Shown here: in pieces, positions 11,655 to 22,626 of the stretch | Layout of the letters: every line of letters starts with the position of its first letter | How positions within the stretch are numbered: position 1 is the stretch's first letter | NCBI GenBank assembly: GCA_964036315.1 | Contig: OZ038478.1 | Coordinates: 142,828,057 to 142,892,056 of the forward strand | Direction of reading: 5' to 3' | Length of the DNA: 64,000 bases | Source of the DNA: Acanthosepion esculentum | Lineage: Eukaryota; Mollusca; Cephalopoda; Sepiida; Sepiidae | Notes under the pieces: generated by a model | What the model saw: only the letters and a program-made list of their open reading frames with translations | The model's database searches: none | What the model was told of the DNA's origin: nothing | Made by a program: the position numbers and the translations under genes

Positions 11655-12221
11655 GGAACCTTGTTGAGCAGACATTTGGGTCGTCTTGGCTTTGTGTGCA
11701 GAGAGGGGGACATCATGCCTCCGTTCTTCTTTCAAAATGGCCTGAGAGTCACCGTCGAGATCTACCAGGAAATGCTGAGGAGCGTGGTGAATCCCTGGAT
11801 GGACGAGATCTCAGCCGGACGCCCCTACGTCTTTCTGCATGACTCCGCTCTTGTACACAAGGCCAAGACGACCCAGGCGTGCTGTTCAACAATGTTCCTC
11901 ACCACTACTCACTGGATTGTGGCCGCCCTTCTCACATGACTGAAACCCCCTTGACTACTTTTCTGGGGCGTGATTGAGGCCAAGACCAAAAAGCACGCCC
12001 ACAACACGCCGCTATGGACATGGTCGCCAAAGCGTGTGACTCATTTTGCGCCCGCCTTGAGATGGACGTCGCAGCCAGCGGCGGTTACATTGAAAAATAA
12101 TGTAGTATGGATCTCTAACTGTTGCTAAATAAACTGTCGGGTCTCTGTATACACAACCTTTGATTTTATTACTTATTTCGTTTTCTTTTTGTCAAGTGTC
12201 GGATTTTGTTGCAACACCCTG
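11655..12221 (+). mobile_element. Mariner (DD37D, maT-like), 3' half
   Basis: Encodes the C-terminal half of a mariner-type transposase. It includes 'MPPFFFQNGLRV', 'VNPWMDEISAGRPYVF' and the catalytic block 'HDSALVHKAK' with its Asp retained, then frameshifts. The tail 'GGYIEK' is followed by the 3' UTR. The right terminus reads 'gcaacaccctg' and is followed by TA at 12222-12223. It mirrors the left terminus of the copy at 18515, so it is a genuine terminal inverted repeat. The 5' half and left terminus are missing. Confidence 0.8.
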
Positions 12222-12248
12222 TATAATGTAGAATGAAACATCCACATA

Positions 12249-12653
12249 CTGTGCAGAGAGTCATCCCCTGAGATCTACCAGGAGGTGTTTAGGAGTGTGG
12301 TGAAGCCCTCGATGGACAAGATCGCCGGAGGACGCCCCTACGTCTTCCATCAGAACTCCACTCCTGCACACAAGGCCAAAACGTCCAAAACACGGTCGAC
12401 TCTCTGAGGGCTGCCATCGTGGATGGGTTCGCAACAATGGACAAGGACATGGTCGCACAAGCGTGTGACTTATTTCGCGACCGCCTTGAGATGGTCGTCG
12501 CCGGCGCCGCCGGCAGTTACATTGAAAAGTAATGTAGTATTTAACTCTAACTGTTGCTAAATAAACTGTCGGGTCTCTACATATGCAACTTCTGTTTTTA
12601 TTACTTATTCCCTTTTCTTTTTGTTAAGTGTCAGATTTTGTTGCAACACTCTG
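12249..12653 (+). mobile_element. Mariner (DD37D, maT-like), second truncated copy
   Basis: Same family as the preceding copy, in tandem with it after 27 bp. It has a further deletion ahead of 'EIYQEVFRSVVKP'. The catalytic block reads 'HQNSTPAHKAK', so the metal-binding Asp is Asn. The coding end, 3' UTR ('ctaactgttgctaaataaac') and right terminus 'caacactctg' before TA are kept. It is dead. The LINE fragment starts immediately after it. Confidence 0.8.
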
Positions 12654-12656
12654 TAT

Positions 12657-13375
12657 ATATGATGGTGATGATACCACGGTGTATGGGTGAATCTCAAAAT
12701 GTCTGCATAATCAGAGATTTGCAGGTAATCTCTCATCTGACCTATCTCTTACAGCTTCATCGGTGGGGTGAAGCTGAATGGTATCACTCAATACCTCCAA
12801 AACTAAAACGCTAACATTTCATCTCAACCGAGAAGACTATAAATCTGTGTCAATTCTAGTAGGGGATCATAGGCTCAATGAGTCATTTTGCCTCAAAAGC
12901 TTACTTTGTCTCAAGCTTACTCCCGGCTTCAAAAGGAACGCCTATATTTGTACTATCACCAAACACGATGGAAGAATCGTTTGTTTTAGGTACCACTCTA
13001 GAAAATGTCAAAAGCCTGTTGCAATGTTCTAAATTTACAAGAGTCTGATGAGAACAAGAATGGAGCATTGTTGCCATATCTGGGCTGGTACTTTCTACTC
13101 CTGTCTCGACGTAGTTCAAAAGCGATTACGCTGGTTCACGGTTGAAAACCATCTCCATTCCCATCATGTTCCTTTGAAAAGGAGTAATATTCACTCGGAC
13201 GGATTTTCCCCAGAACTGTTAATTTGTGGAATTCCCGAGAGGATGCTTCCATTACCATTACGATCTTGGTCGCTTCAGGTCCAGTGTCAACCGATATCTA
13301 TCCTACACCTTCTGATAATATGCACTTCTTACTTCCCCCTTCCTTGCAACAAACTTATTTAGCAACTCTCTAACT
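12657..13375 (+). mobile_element. Jockey-like LINE RT, C-terminal fragment
   Basis: Begins at an RT catalytic block 'DGDDTTVYG' (the YADD-type motif with Gly for Ala). A thumb-like segment 'LNTSKTKTLTFHLNRE' follows, then 'RMEHCCHIWAG' (about 13050-13090). That block matches 'CMEYCCHIWSG' in the better-preserved LINE at 33721-36896. Frame changes separate the blocks. The 3' part runs to a (TATC)n tract at 13393. 5' truncation is typical of LINE insertion. Confidence 0.7.
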
Positions 13376-13389
13376 AGAATGGAGTTTAG

Positions 13390-13390
13390 A

Positions 13391-13440
<50 letters not shown>

Positions 13441-13449
13441 GTTATAGCT

Positions 13450-13515
<66 letters not shown>
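13390..13515. repeat. (TATC)n and (TA)n microsatellites
   Basis: About 12 TATC units (13393-13440), a short spacer, and a TA run (about 13452-13510). The TA run abuts the 3' end of the minus-strand PLE. Confidence 0.95.
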
Positions 13516-15323
<1,808 letters not shown>

Positions 15324-15541
15324 GTTTCCCTTATTAGGAAAAGAATTGTGTTCATGGCCCTTTTCCATAAAAAGAAGCATTTGTCATTCATGGATTGTTT
15401 CCCTTATAAGGAAAAATTCTGCATTTATGGCCCGTTTCCATATAAGGAAGCATTCAGCATTCGTAGATTGTTTCCCTTATAAGGAAAAATTCTGCATTCA
15501 TGTCTCGTTTCCATATAAGGAAACATTCGGCATTCATGGAC
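15324..15541. repeat. Tandem array with phased CArG-like boxes
   Basis: Three 73 bp units, each made of two diverged half-units. Each half-unit has a CC(A/T)6GG sequence. These are CCTTATTAGG (15329-15338), a degenerate ccataaaaag (15365-15374), CCTTATAAGG (15402-15411), CCATATAAGG (15438-15447), CCTTATAAGG (15475-15484) and CCATATAAGG (15511-15520). Spacing is 36-37 bp throughout. CC(A/T)6GG is the consensus bound by serum response factor and related MADS-box proteins. Binding and function here are inference. The open frame across it is a by-product of the repeat. Confidence 0.85.
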
Positions 15542-15544
15542 CGA

Positions 15545-16000
15545 TCAGTTTGAAATTTATAAATTATTTCTGTTAAAACAATTTTTCAGAAAAATACATT
15601 TCTCAAATCCAGTAGCTGGTATCACTCCTTCCATTATTGACAGGGTTTTTCTTCCTAATCATTTTTGAAGTAGTTAGGAATGTTAACCTCTTTATTATGT
15701 TCTTGTCTCGTCGTGTAACATCTTTTACTGCTGCTAAAAGTCTTCAAGTGATGTGATTTCTGTTTCGGTGTATGAAAATCGAACTATATTAATAGATTTA
15801 TCTAAAGGCACATGTTAATCAATGGCGGTATTAATATTCTTTGTATATGCACCGGTCACACATTCGTCTAAGGCACATCCATAGGAGCGGACTAAGAAAC
15901 GGAGAAAAAAAATAAACCCAGAAAGAAATAGAGATACTAAATAATGGACGCAGTTATAAATAAATACAGACGGTAATGAAAAAAATGAATACACATTTAT
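15545..16000. other. No recognised feature
   Basis: AT-rich unassigned sequence leading into the inverted repeat at 16006. Confidence 0.5.
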
Positions 16001-16005
16001 ATTAT

Positions 16006-16408
16006 TTTCATTATTCGGACTATTGTCCTCATCTTTGTCGGCATATTTATTACAACGATTCGGCTGTTGTACGCTCCGGCCTTCTTCAGGTCGTTGGAAT
16101 ATCCTCAAGCACACATGGCACAGTGCATAAAAGCGTTAGTTAGATCCAGTGACAGGATCCAAAGAGTGTGAGTTCAATACCAGGCTAAGGGAGTGGAGAA
16201 CTTTCAGAGGGAAAATTAACAGGAGATCACTGATAACTGACATCCATTAAACATGGCACTTGGAACTAGAACACTCTCCCCCAGTGAGCGAAATATAGGG
16301 TTCTGTTCGACATTCCAACCACCTAAAGAAGACCGGAGCGTACAACGGCCGAAACGTTGTAATAAATATGGCGACAAAGATAAGGACAATAGTCCGAATA
16401 ATGGAAAT
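16006..16408. repeat. Inverted pair of PLE-like ends
   Basis: Arms of about 105 bp, 16006-16110 and 16303-16408, are inverted copies. They share 'ttattcggactattgtcc', 'atatttattacaacg' and 'tgtacgctccgg'. On the outward-reading strand each arm has a CTGAAGA-type core (minus strand at 16090, plus strand at 16323). A GGCC stem with loop 'ggagcgtacaac' follows, then GAAAC or GAATC. This is the same hairpin-GAAAC layout seen at other PLE ends. The ~190 bp spacer has no recognised content. Confidence 0.7.
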
Positions 16409-16504
16409 AATGTACATAATACCACATCTCAGAAATATAGCCGAATACACATTTATATAATGAAAATGACTTGAATCAAGAAAGGTGAATAAGAACCAGT
16501 GAAA

Positions 16505-16630
16505 TAGTAATACATTATCTATCTATCAATCTATCTATCTCTTTACACACACACATATCTATATATCTATCTATATATATCTATATCCATCTATCTATCT
16601 ATCTATCTATCTATATATATATATATATTA
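16505..16630. repeat. (TATC)n / (TA)n microsatellite
   Basis: TATC-rich tract with short CA and TA runs. Confidence 0.9.
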
Positions 16631-16689
16631 GCTATATATAGGCAGCAATTTTCCATTGATGCATGTTTCATTAAATAATATATATTTAT

Positions 16690-17030
16690 GTTGGTCACGC
16701 CACAAACTCGCTTTCATGACGCTTGACACTACATTTGAATAATAACTCTAATATTTTTAGGCATTTAAAGCAACATGCCTGGCCGCATACACAATTCCAG
16801 AAAATACTCGTTGAAAACACGACTATACTTAATCATGAAAACAATAAACAACAACTAAGAATTCTTGACGCTATTTACATAAGACAGTTGAAAACTGACC
16901 TGAACAAAATAAACTCCGAAATCTCCCCAAATATTCTTAAATGCCTATAACTGATAACAGAAGCTATTGGTTTATACTAACGGCTTCCCATACTTAATAC
17001 TTCTCGTTTTCACTCTCGCGTGCCTCTTAA
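16690..17030 (+). mobile_element. Penelope-like element, GIY-YIG C-terminus and 3' UTR
   Basis: Carries 'HLKQHAWPHTQFQKILVENT', then 'ILNHENNKQQLRILDAIYI' and 'LNKINSEISPNIL'. This matches the ...ENT.IL..E....L.I.EA.YI....P.LN tail of RT/GIY-YIG retroelements. A stop and a 3' UTR follow ('tgataacagaagctattgg'...'ttcactctcgcgtg'). The same coding tail and UTR recur at 56470-56660. The copy is cut at 17031 by repeat R1. Upstream domains are absent. Confidence 0.7.
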
Positions 17031-17115
17031 TTGCTGATGTTCCCAGGTCCACCCTGATCCGGGGTGGTAGCACCTGTTAAGGTCCCTGCTATGGGCAAAT
17101 AGTTGACACCTAAAC
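17031..17115. repeat. Interspersed repeat R1, copy 2
   Basis: Matches 120-205 near the left edge ('ttgctgatgttcccagg', 'ggtggtagcacctgttaa', 'gctatgggcaaatagt'). It begins exactly where the PLE 3' UTR is interrupted. Confidence 0.65.
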
Positions 17116-17179
17116 TAGGGCCAAAACCATACGAAAGTGTAAAAATAGGTTTTTATACATACCAGAAATACATTAGGAA

Positions 17180-17458
17180 ATGGACAAAGTCCGACAATTA
17201 TTTTAAGACATTTTTATGTTTATACATTCTTATTATAGATACACATATTTAAGTAAATGCTTTGTTTATAATAAACAGTATTAACCAACATTTACCGGTC
17301 TGAATGTCTGAGAAATCTTTATAGAAAATATTCGTCCTCCGACAGGAATCGAACTTGTATTCTATACAGAAGCGTCATATAGACTGACGTGCCTTTAACC
17401 GATTGGGCCAAAGAGAAGAGTCCGGTTAGTAAGGTCGATTGTGCGACTTTGTAATCCA
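17180..17458 (-). mobile_element. tRNA-derived SINE, near full length
   Basis: Read on the minus strand from 17458. There is an A box-like 'tggcccaatcgg' (17410-17399) and a B box 'agttcgattcc' (17355-17345), spaced as in a tRNA. A body 'cggaggacgaatattttcta' follows, then 'aatactgtttattataaac' and a 3' tail ending 'gtcggactttgtccatt'. The same body and tail occur at 20200, 38130 and 61196-61490, which defines a family. It is probably transcribed by RNA polymerase III and mobilised by a partner LINE. Cephalopods are known to carry tRNA-derived SINEs (OR1/OR2 in octopus), but I cannot confirm which family this is. Confidence 0.75.
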
Positions 17459-18060
17459 GGAAATTGATGGACGTCTTTTTTGCAATAATTTATCAAATTT
17501 TTATTTCAACACTCATAGAAGTGAACATTAATTAATTATTGAAGGAAGATGGCAAACAAGCATTTATGAGGTGATTCGCCTTAGAAACAAAGTAAGTACG
17601 AGCGAATGTTTACTTTATTGTTCACAGTCTATACATATAGAGGTATATGCATTCATTGCAATACACAAATACGATTATATATATTATTTCTCCTAAGCAA
17701 ACACGTACTCAGATATATAACAACGATCATACTATAAAGTAAAAATTCAATATATAACATGTAATATATGATATATATATATATATATCATATGATATAT
17801 ATATACCATACAATATATAACATATGGTATATGATGTATATATATATTTTTCTCCTTGGTAATTCTACAATTTAAAACTTAATAGAGATTTGATTTAGAT
17901 TTCTAAATAGGTAATTTTAATTTTTTACTTTTAATTTTAATTTCAAATTTTATAAATCTTTTAATATCTATGATAACCTTGCTTAGTTGTCAAATTTTTC
18001 GAATCACCCTATACTTGTATTTTGATTGGTCACTCTAGCTTATGTAACAGCGTTTACTCC
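17459..18060. other. Unassigned AT-rich sequence with TA palindromes
   Basis: No gene. 17770-17850 consists of 'atatgatatatata' and 'catacaatatataaca' blocks, also found at 18300-18440. Confidence 0.5.
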
Positions 18061-18210
18061 TAGCTAAGGATCGTTGATTAATTTGAAACTTTTAAAACCA
18101 GTTATTCTATATTGTACATCGTCACTTGATAAGACACTAGAAGTGTTGAAACAAAATGGCTACTTTTGTCGTGATTTTATAACATATTTATGTTGTAATA
18201 TTCAAATAAA

Positions 18211-18225
<15 letters not shown>
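18061..18225 (+). mobile_element. PLE-like 3' tail with hairpin-GAAAC motif
   Basis: At 18125-18152 'cttgataa' is followed by an ACAC/GTGT hairpin (loop tagaa) and 'tGAAAC'. It reads like a decayed hammerhead core with stem II. About 65 bp later the copy ends in a (TA)n tract at 18212. The same tail makes up the palindrome at 10510-10667. Confidence 0.5.
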
Positions 18226-18287
<62 letters not shown>

Positions 18288-18440
18288 ATATATACATCAT
18301 ACAATATATAACATATACTACATGATATATATATATATATCCTATGATATATATATATATATATATCATACGATGTATATATATATATATATCATATGAT
18401 ATATATACCATACAATATATAACATATAATATATGATGAA
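18212..18440. repeat. (TA)n / (TG)n array and TA palindromes
   Basis: TA run, (TG)n at about 18267-18288, then repeated 'atcatacgatgtatatata'-type blocks. Confidence 0.9.
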
Positions 18441-18514
18441 TTAGGGGTAGTTTCGCCCAGTACCGTAAACAATAAATAAAACCGAATCATGAACCTAAAG
18501 AATCGAGTCATATA

Positions 18515-19556
18515 CAGGGTGTGGCAGCAAAATCCGACACTTGACAAAAAGAAAACTAAATAGGCAATAAAAACAAAAGTTGTATACGCAGATACCCGAC
18601 AGTTTGACAAGTAACTAACGCTTTTCTCTCTAACATTTTCTAGGGTGGAATATGAGGGAAGAGTAACGGTAGTAGCTTCTTTTGGCGTCGGGAAGAAGCC
18701 TGCGGAAGTGAGGGACTGGTTTGGGTTCGAGAGAAACGTGGCCATGGACATTTGGAGGAAGTGGATGGCGTGAGAGTTCAAGGCCGAGTTTAACGCCATC
18801 AACTGACCCACAACATTCGTTCTTCGGCCGTTGGGACCAACGAGTTCGTCACCGCAGTCAAGCAGACACTCGAAATTGATGGAAGCCAGAGCTACGCGAC
18901 ATGGGCTGTCACAAGTAGACGATCTGCCGAACGATCAAGAAGGACATTGGTTACTCCTCCTACGCAAGTCTCACCACTTGCTCAACACAAATGCCTCCTA
19001 GGTGTCGAAGAAGGTCAAAGCGGCGGCTTTGCTGAACGAACTTAATTACGGGTCCGCTGGAATGCTGAGGTTCTTCTCTGATGAATATAATTTTATCCAG
19101 GACCCGACGAGCAACAGCCAGAACAGCAGGTGGGTCTGCAAAGACTTCGAGGAGATTCCCATTTCCCTCCTCTGTCATGGTCCTTGGCGTCATCTCCAGC
19201 GAGACGTTATTCCTCCGTTCTTTGTTCAAAAGTGCCTGAGAGTCACTGCTGAGATCTACCAAGAGGTTTTGAGGAGCGTAGTGAAGCCCTGGATGGACGA
19301 GATCGCCGCCTCCAGTAGGATTTCGCTTCTGCACATAAGGCCAAGACCACCCAAGCGTGGCTGCTCAAGAATTTTCCTCATCACTGGTTGCCGCTCTTAT
19401 GGCTGTCCTCCTCACCCGACTGCAACACCCTTGACTATTTGTTCTGGGTCGTGATCGAGGCTAAGACTAACAAGCACACCCGCAACACGGTTGACACTCT
19501 GAAGGTTGCCAACATGGAGACGTTCGCCTCTATGCACAAGGACATTGGCACCAAAG

Positions 19557-19560
<4 letters not shown>
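18515..19560 (+). mobile_element. Mariner (DD37D, maT-like), 5' two-thirds
   Basis: The left terminus starts after TA (18513-18514) with 'cagggtgtggcagcaaaatc', the inverted form of the right ends at 12221 and 12653. Transposase coding begins near 18650. Recognisable blocks are 'RWVCKDFEEIPIS' (19130-19160), 'VLGVISSE', 'FVQKCLRVTAEIYQEVLRSV' (19230-19285) and 'VKPWMDEIA'. The D-to-D region follows in mixed frames and ends 'CNPLDYF', giving about 37 residues between the last two Asp positions as aligned by eye. Several frameshifts and stops are present. The last ~250 bp are replaced by (TA)n at 19561. Confidence 0.8.

Positions 19561-19634
<74 letters not shown>
19561..19634. repeat. (TA)n microsatellite
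   Basis: TA run truncating the mariner. 19635-19905 after it has no recognised feature. Confidence 0.95.
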
Positions 19635-19639
<5 letters not shown>

Positions 19640-19908
19640 CTGGTGCAGTTCAATTTATACTACAATGAATCATTAATACAAAAATTAGATTAGTAAATTT
19701 AATGATATAAAATCGCGAAATCCTTTCGCAAACAAAATTTTAAAGGTGCATTAACCTACAAATCACTCGATGAATGTTATAATACTTGCTTTTAAAATTA
19801 TAATCTGTATAAAGTCTTTCTTTAATATACAAGTACTTTCAACTGTACATTTAGTCATCCTCAGGCATGGAAATTATTTTGTTTTGGGTCAAATTCAGGT
19901 ATCACCCG

Positions 19909-20107
19909 AGACGACAAAATTAAATGCGAATCGAAATATTAGTAAATTATTAAATGCAAATTGCCATATTAGTAAAAAAAAAAAAAAAAACGCGCTAATG
20001 AATTTAAAAAAAAAATAAAATCTCAGCGCGCTCCAAAAGTTTGTATCCGTTAATAATAACACATTAAAAAAAAACATGTTTCGATTCGCATTTAATTTTT
20101 TCGTCTC
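19909..20107. repeat. Inverted repeat, 29 bp arms
   Basis: 19909-19937 and 20079-20107 are inverted copies of 'aaattaaatgcgaatcgaaa' with flanking 'gagacga', about 140 bp apart. The spacer holds poly-A runs and 'cgcgct' blocks. It lies next to the SINE head pair. Confidence 0.7.
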
Positions 20108-20345
20108 ATCATATAGCCTGACGTGCTTTTACCGATTTCACCACAGAGGAGCGTTTCAGTTAGCAAGGTCGATTTTACCGTTTGTAAACTATAATTGTGA
20201 CGAAATCGGTAAAAGCCCGTCAGGCTATATGAAGGTTCCGTATAGGATACAGGTTCGATTTCTGTCTCAGGACGCCTATTTTCTATAACAATATCTCGGA
20301 CATTCAGGACGGTAAATGTAGTTAATACTGTTGATTATATACAGA
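20108..20345. mobile_element. Two SINE heads, head to head
   Basis: Minus-strand head at about 20112-20190 and plus-strand head at about 20195-20345. Their 5' parts are inverted copies ('aaatcggtaaaagc', 'gtcaggctatatga'). The plus copy has a B box 'ggttcgatttc' (20252-20262), then the body 'cggacattcaggacggtaaa' and 'aatactgttgattatata'. Same SINE family as 17180-17458. The minus copy lacks its 3' portion. Confidence 0.7.
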
Positions 20346-21485
20346 GAATTAAAGTCAGACTGAACCCAAAATGTAATATTACTACAATATCTTGTATAGG
20401 GCTGATTGATCCTCAGATCCCAGCGTTTTGATAGCGGTGAAAATCGTTTGAACGATGTTATGAGAGAGGTCTTATTTTCCACTCTGCACCTTCATTCCCC
20501 ACAGTTACAACGTTGTAATACAGTTGCTACTCTATCGTGATTTCCATGGCAAGTATTTAGATGAGTTTATTTTTTGCCTCTCACCAGTTCAGACATTTAC
20601 AGCTAGGACCGGCCATGTTACGTACACGGAGTCAGCTCATAATCATTGCTTCCTTCTTCCAGGAGGAAGTTCCACTCAGACAGACATTTCGTCAGAAATG
20701 CTACTTTGGGTAACTGACTCCTGCATAATTGCTTTCCTGAATACTTCCTTCTTGACTTCTTCAAGTCAAGTGTCAATCATGATCTTAATTTTAACATTTT
20801 CTCTTCCATTCATATTACACACCCCATTCAACATTATCTTTGTGTCTGTAACACTACCGTGAGTGGCTCTTGAGTCTTATTCAGTAAAATTTGGTGTATA
20901 TAAATACAAATGTTACGAACAAAAATATGAATTATATCCCACTTGTACGTCTGAAGACCACGCCCAATAACACGATGTAAAGCGGGGTATAGTAAAAAAT
21001 GGAATAGCAAATTTGTTGACAATAATATTTTAATAGTAAATCAATTTATGTTATCTATTCTTGACCAACGTTGTTAAATGAATGTAAAATAATCTGATGT
21101 ACAATTCTTGAATGCTGTTTAATAAGTCTCTCAAACGCAGACATTATAAATTTTTGTTTTTTTTCTATGTGACATTGATTCTCAGAAAATAACAACACCA
21201 TTTCATCATTATACGGGAGACGAAAATATTTGGTCCCATATTCTTCCTGAAGATACGTTTTATTTCAGCATTTCCATATTACTACCTCGAACATAACGTT
21301 CATTTAATGTTTTCCTTAAGAAGGTGTTCTAGTTTGTAATCTAATCTGCAATATAAATCTTGTCTATGTTGGATTTACACTAAGTATCACACCTTTTTCG
21401 CCATTTTTTAATTTATTTTTACACTTCTATTGTTGGTGGATTATAATTAAATAAAATCAATATAAATGATTACATAATTAATACA
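20346..21485. other. No recognised feature
   Basis: Unassigned sequence. The longest open frame (20524-20862, +) has no recognisable domain and no translation context. Confidence 0.5.
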
Positions 21486-22622
21486 AACATTTCACATTTC
21501 CACGACGGGAAGTCTATGGAAGACCCTCGGGATTTTCCGGGGGCCGCAGGAGTAATGACCTGGATATGCAACAAACAGAGGAAACTCAAAATATGGGACA
21601 ACCTCTCAGAGGCGAAAGATGCGTTTCCGGAGATACAAATGGTAGAGATGGGGACAACTAATTTTTAAAAAAATGCAGAATTATTGCGCCGGAAGGGTCC
21701 TAGTTATTCCCCATCCATCTAAAACTCAGGTATCCCACAGACGTCGGCAGCATTGTCCTATATGGTCGCATGACGACAGAGATGGGGACAGAGAGCATAG
21801 GGAAAGCCGTCAAATTTCCGCCCAGTCTGCGTTTAAGGGAATCATGCTTAAATTATGTTTATCAAACTAGTCTGCTTGAATGTGAGGATCTTGGGAGATC
21901 GGGGCAAGGCTGCCCGCTTCGTGATCTCTTGTGCTTTGGAGTGGATGTATCTAAATCCAGGAAACGCATTTGGTTGCGACGTTGATTCTCCTGTGCTGTC
22001 TAATGACTTTGCTGTTTATTCAGCATAGGAAGACGAAAAGGTCATAGGTGTTTTCTTGTCAGCTAAACTGTCCCTGGATGCGAGAGTAGACCTTGTTCAT
22101 GTCGACACAGGGTGGAGGCGGTTGATCGTGGTCGACATTGATGTAAGCAGCGGCTCGTTTCGGGCCATTTTTCCGTCGGTTGGGGCCGCTCCTGATCGAT
22201 TCAGGATTTGGCCGAGGTAACCGGTTAACTTGACAGAATGCTAGTGAGAAGAGTCGACGTAGATTGCCCCATGTTCCACCAGTTAGATTATTCGGATCAT
22301 AGACTCGTCTTTGCTCGGATGGTGTTAGGTACTAGGCCTAGAATGGCCGGACAATGGAAGTTCAATCTGTCCTTACTGGACAGGAGGGACATTCAGCAAC
22401 AGCTGACTAGATTAAAGGGAATAAGTGGTGGGAAGTGTTACGGAGAGGAGAAGGTCCTTCATCACTGAATATAGTCATCGACTTGCTCTAGATAAGGCTA
22501 AAAATGTGAAGACTCTAGAGAATAATCTGTCCCGCAAGTGGCTTGGGAGATTCCCTAGAGATAGCCGTAGCTAGGCAGGCGTTGCAGCGCATGGCTAGCA
22601 AGCGCTACCAGGGCCTGGCAGT
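21486..22622 (+). mobile_element. LINE fragment, Tx1/L1-like endonuclease end
   Basis: A higher-GC block. The clearest part (22238-22440) reads 'RVDVDCPMFHQLDYSDHRLV', which holds the SDH motif that closes the AP-endonuclease domain of LINE ORF2. 'MAGQWKFNLSLL' and a linker rich in stops follow. Upstream segments (21700-22200) are frameshifted and only weakly endonuclease-like. There is no RT. It ends abruptly where Gypsy copy A begins. The Tx1-like label comes from the general pattern and is less certain than the LINE endonuclease call. Confidence 0.55.
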
Positions 22623-22626
22623 TAAA

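Noticed and set aside
17340..17412. Functional tRNA gene on the minus strand
   Set aside because: A and B boxes are present, but the acceptor and anticodon stems do not pair and the sequence continues into a repeated SINE body.
20524..20862. 112-codon open frame as a host gene
   Set aside because: No recognisable domain and no supporting signals. The length is within chance expectation for this composition.
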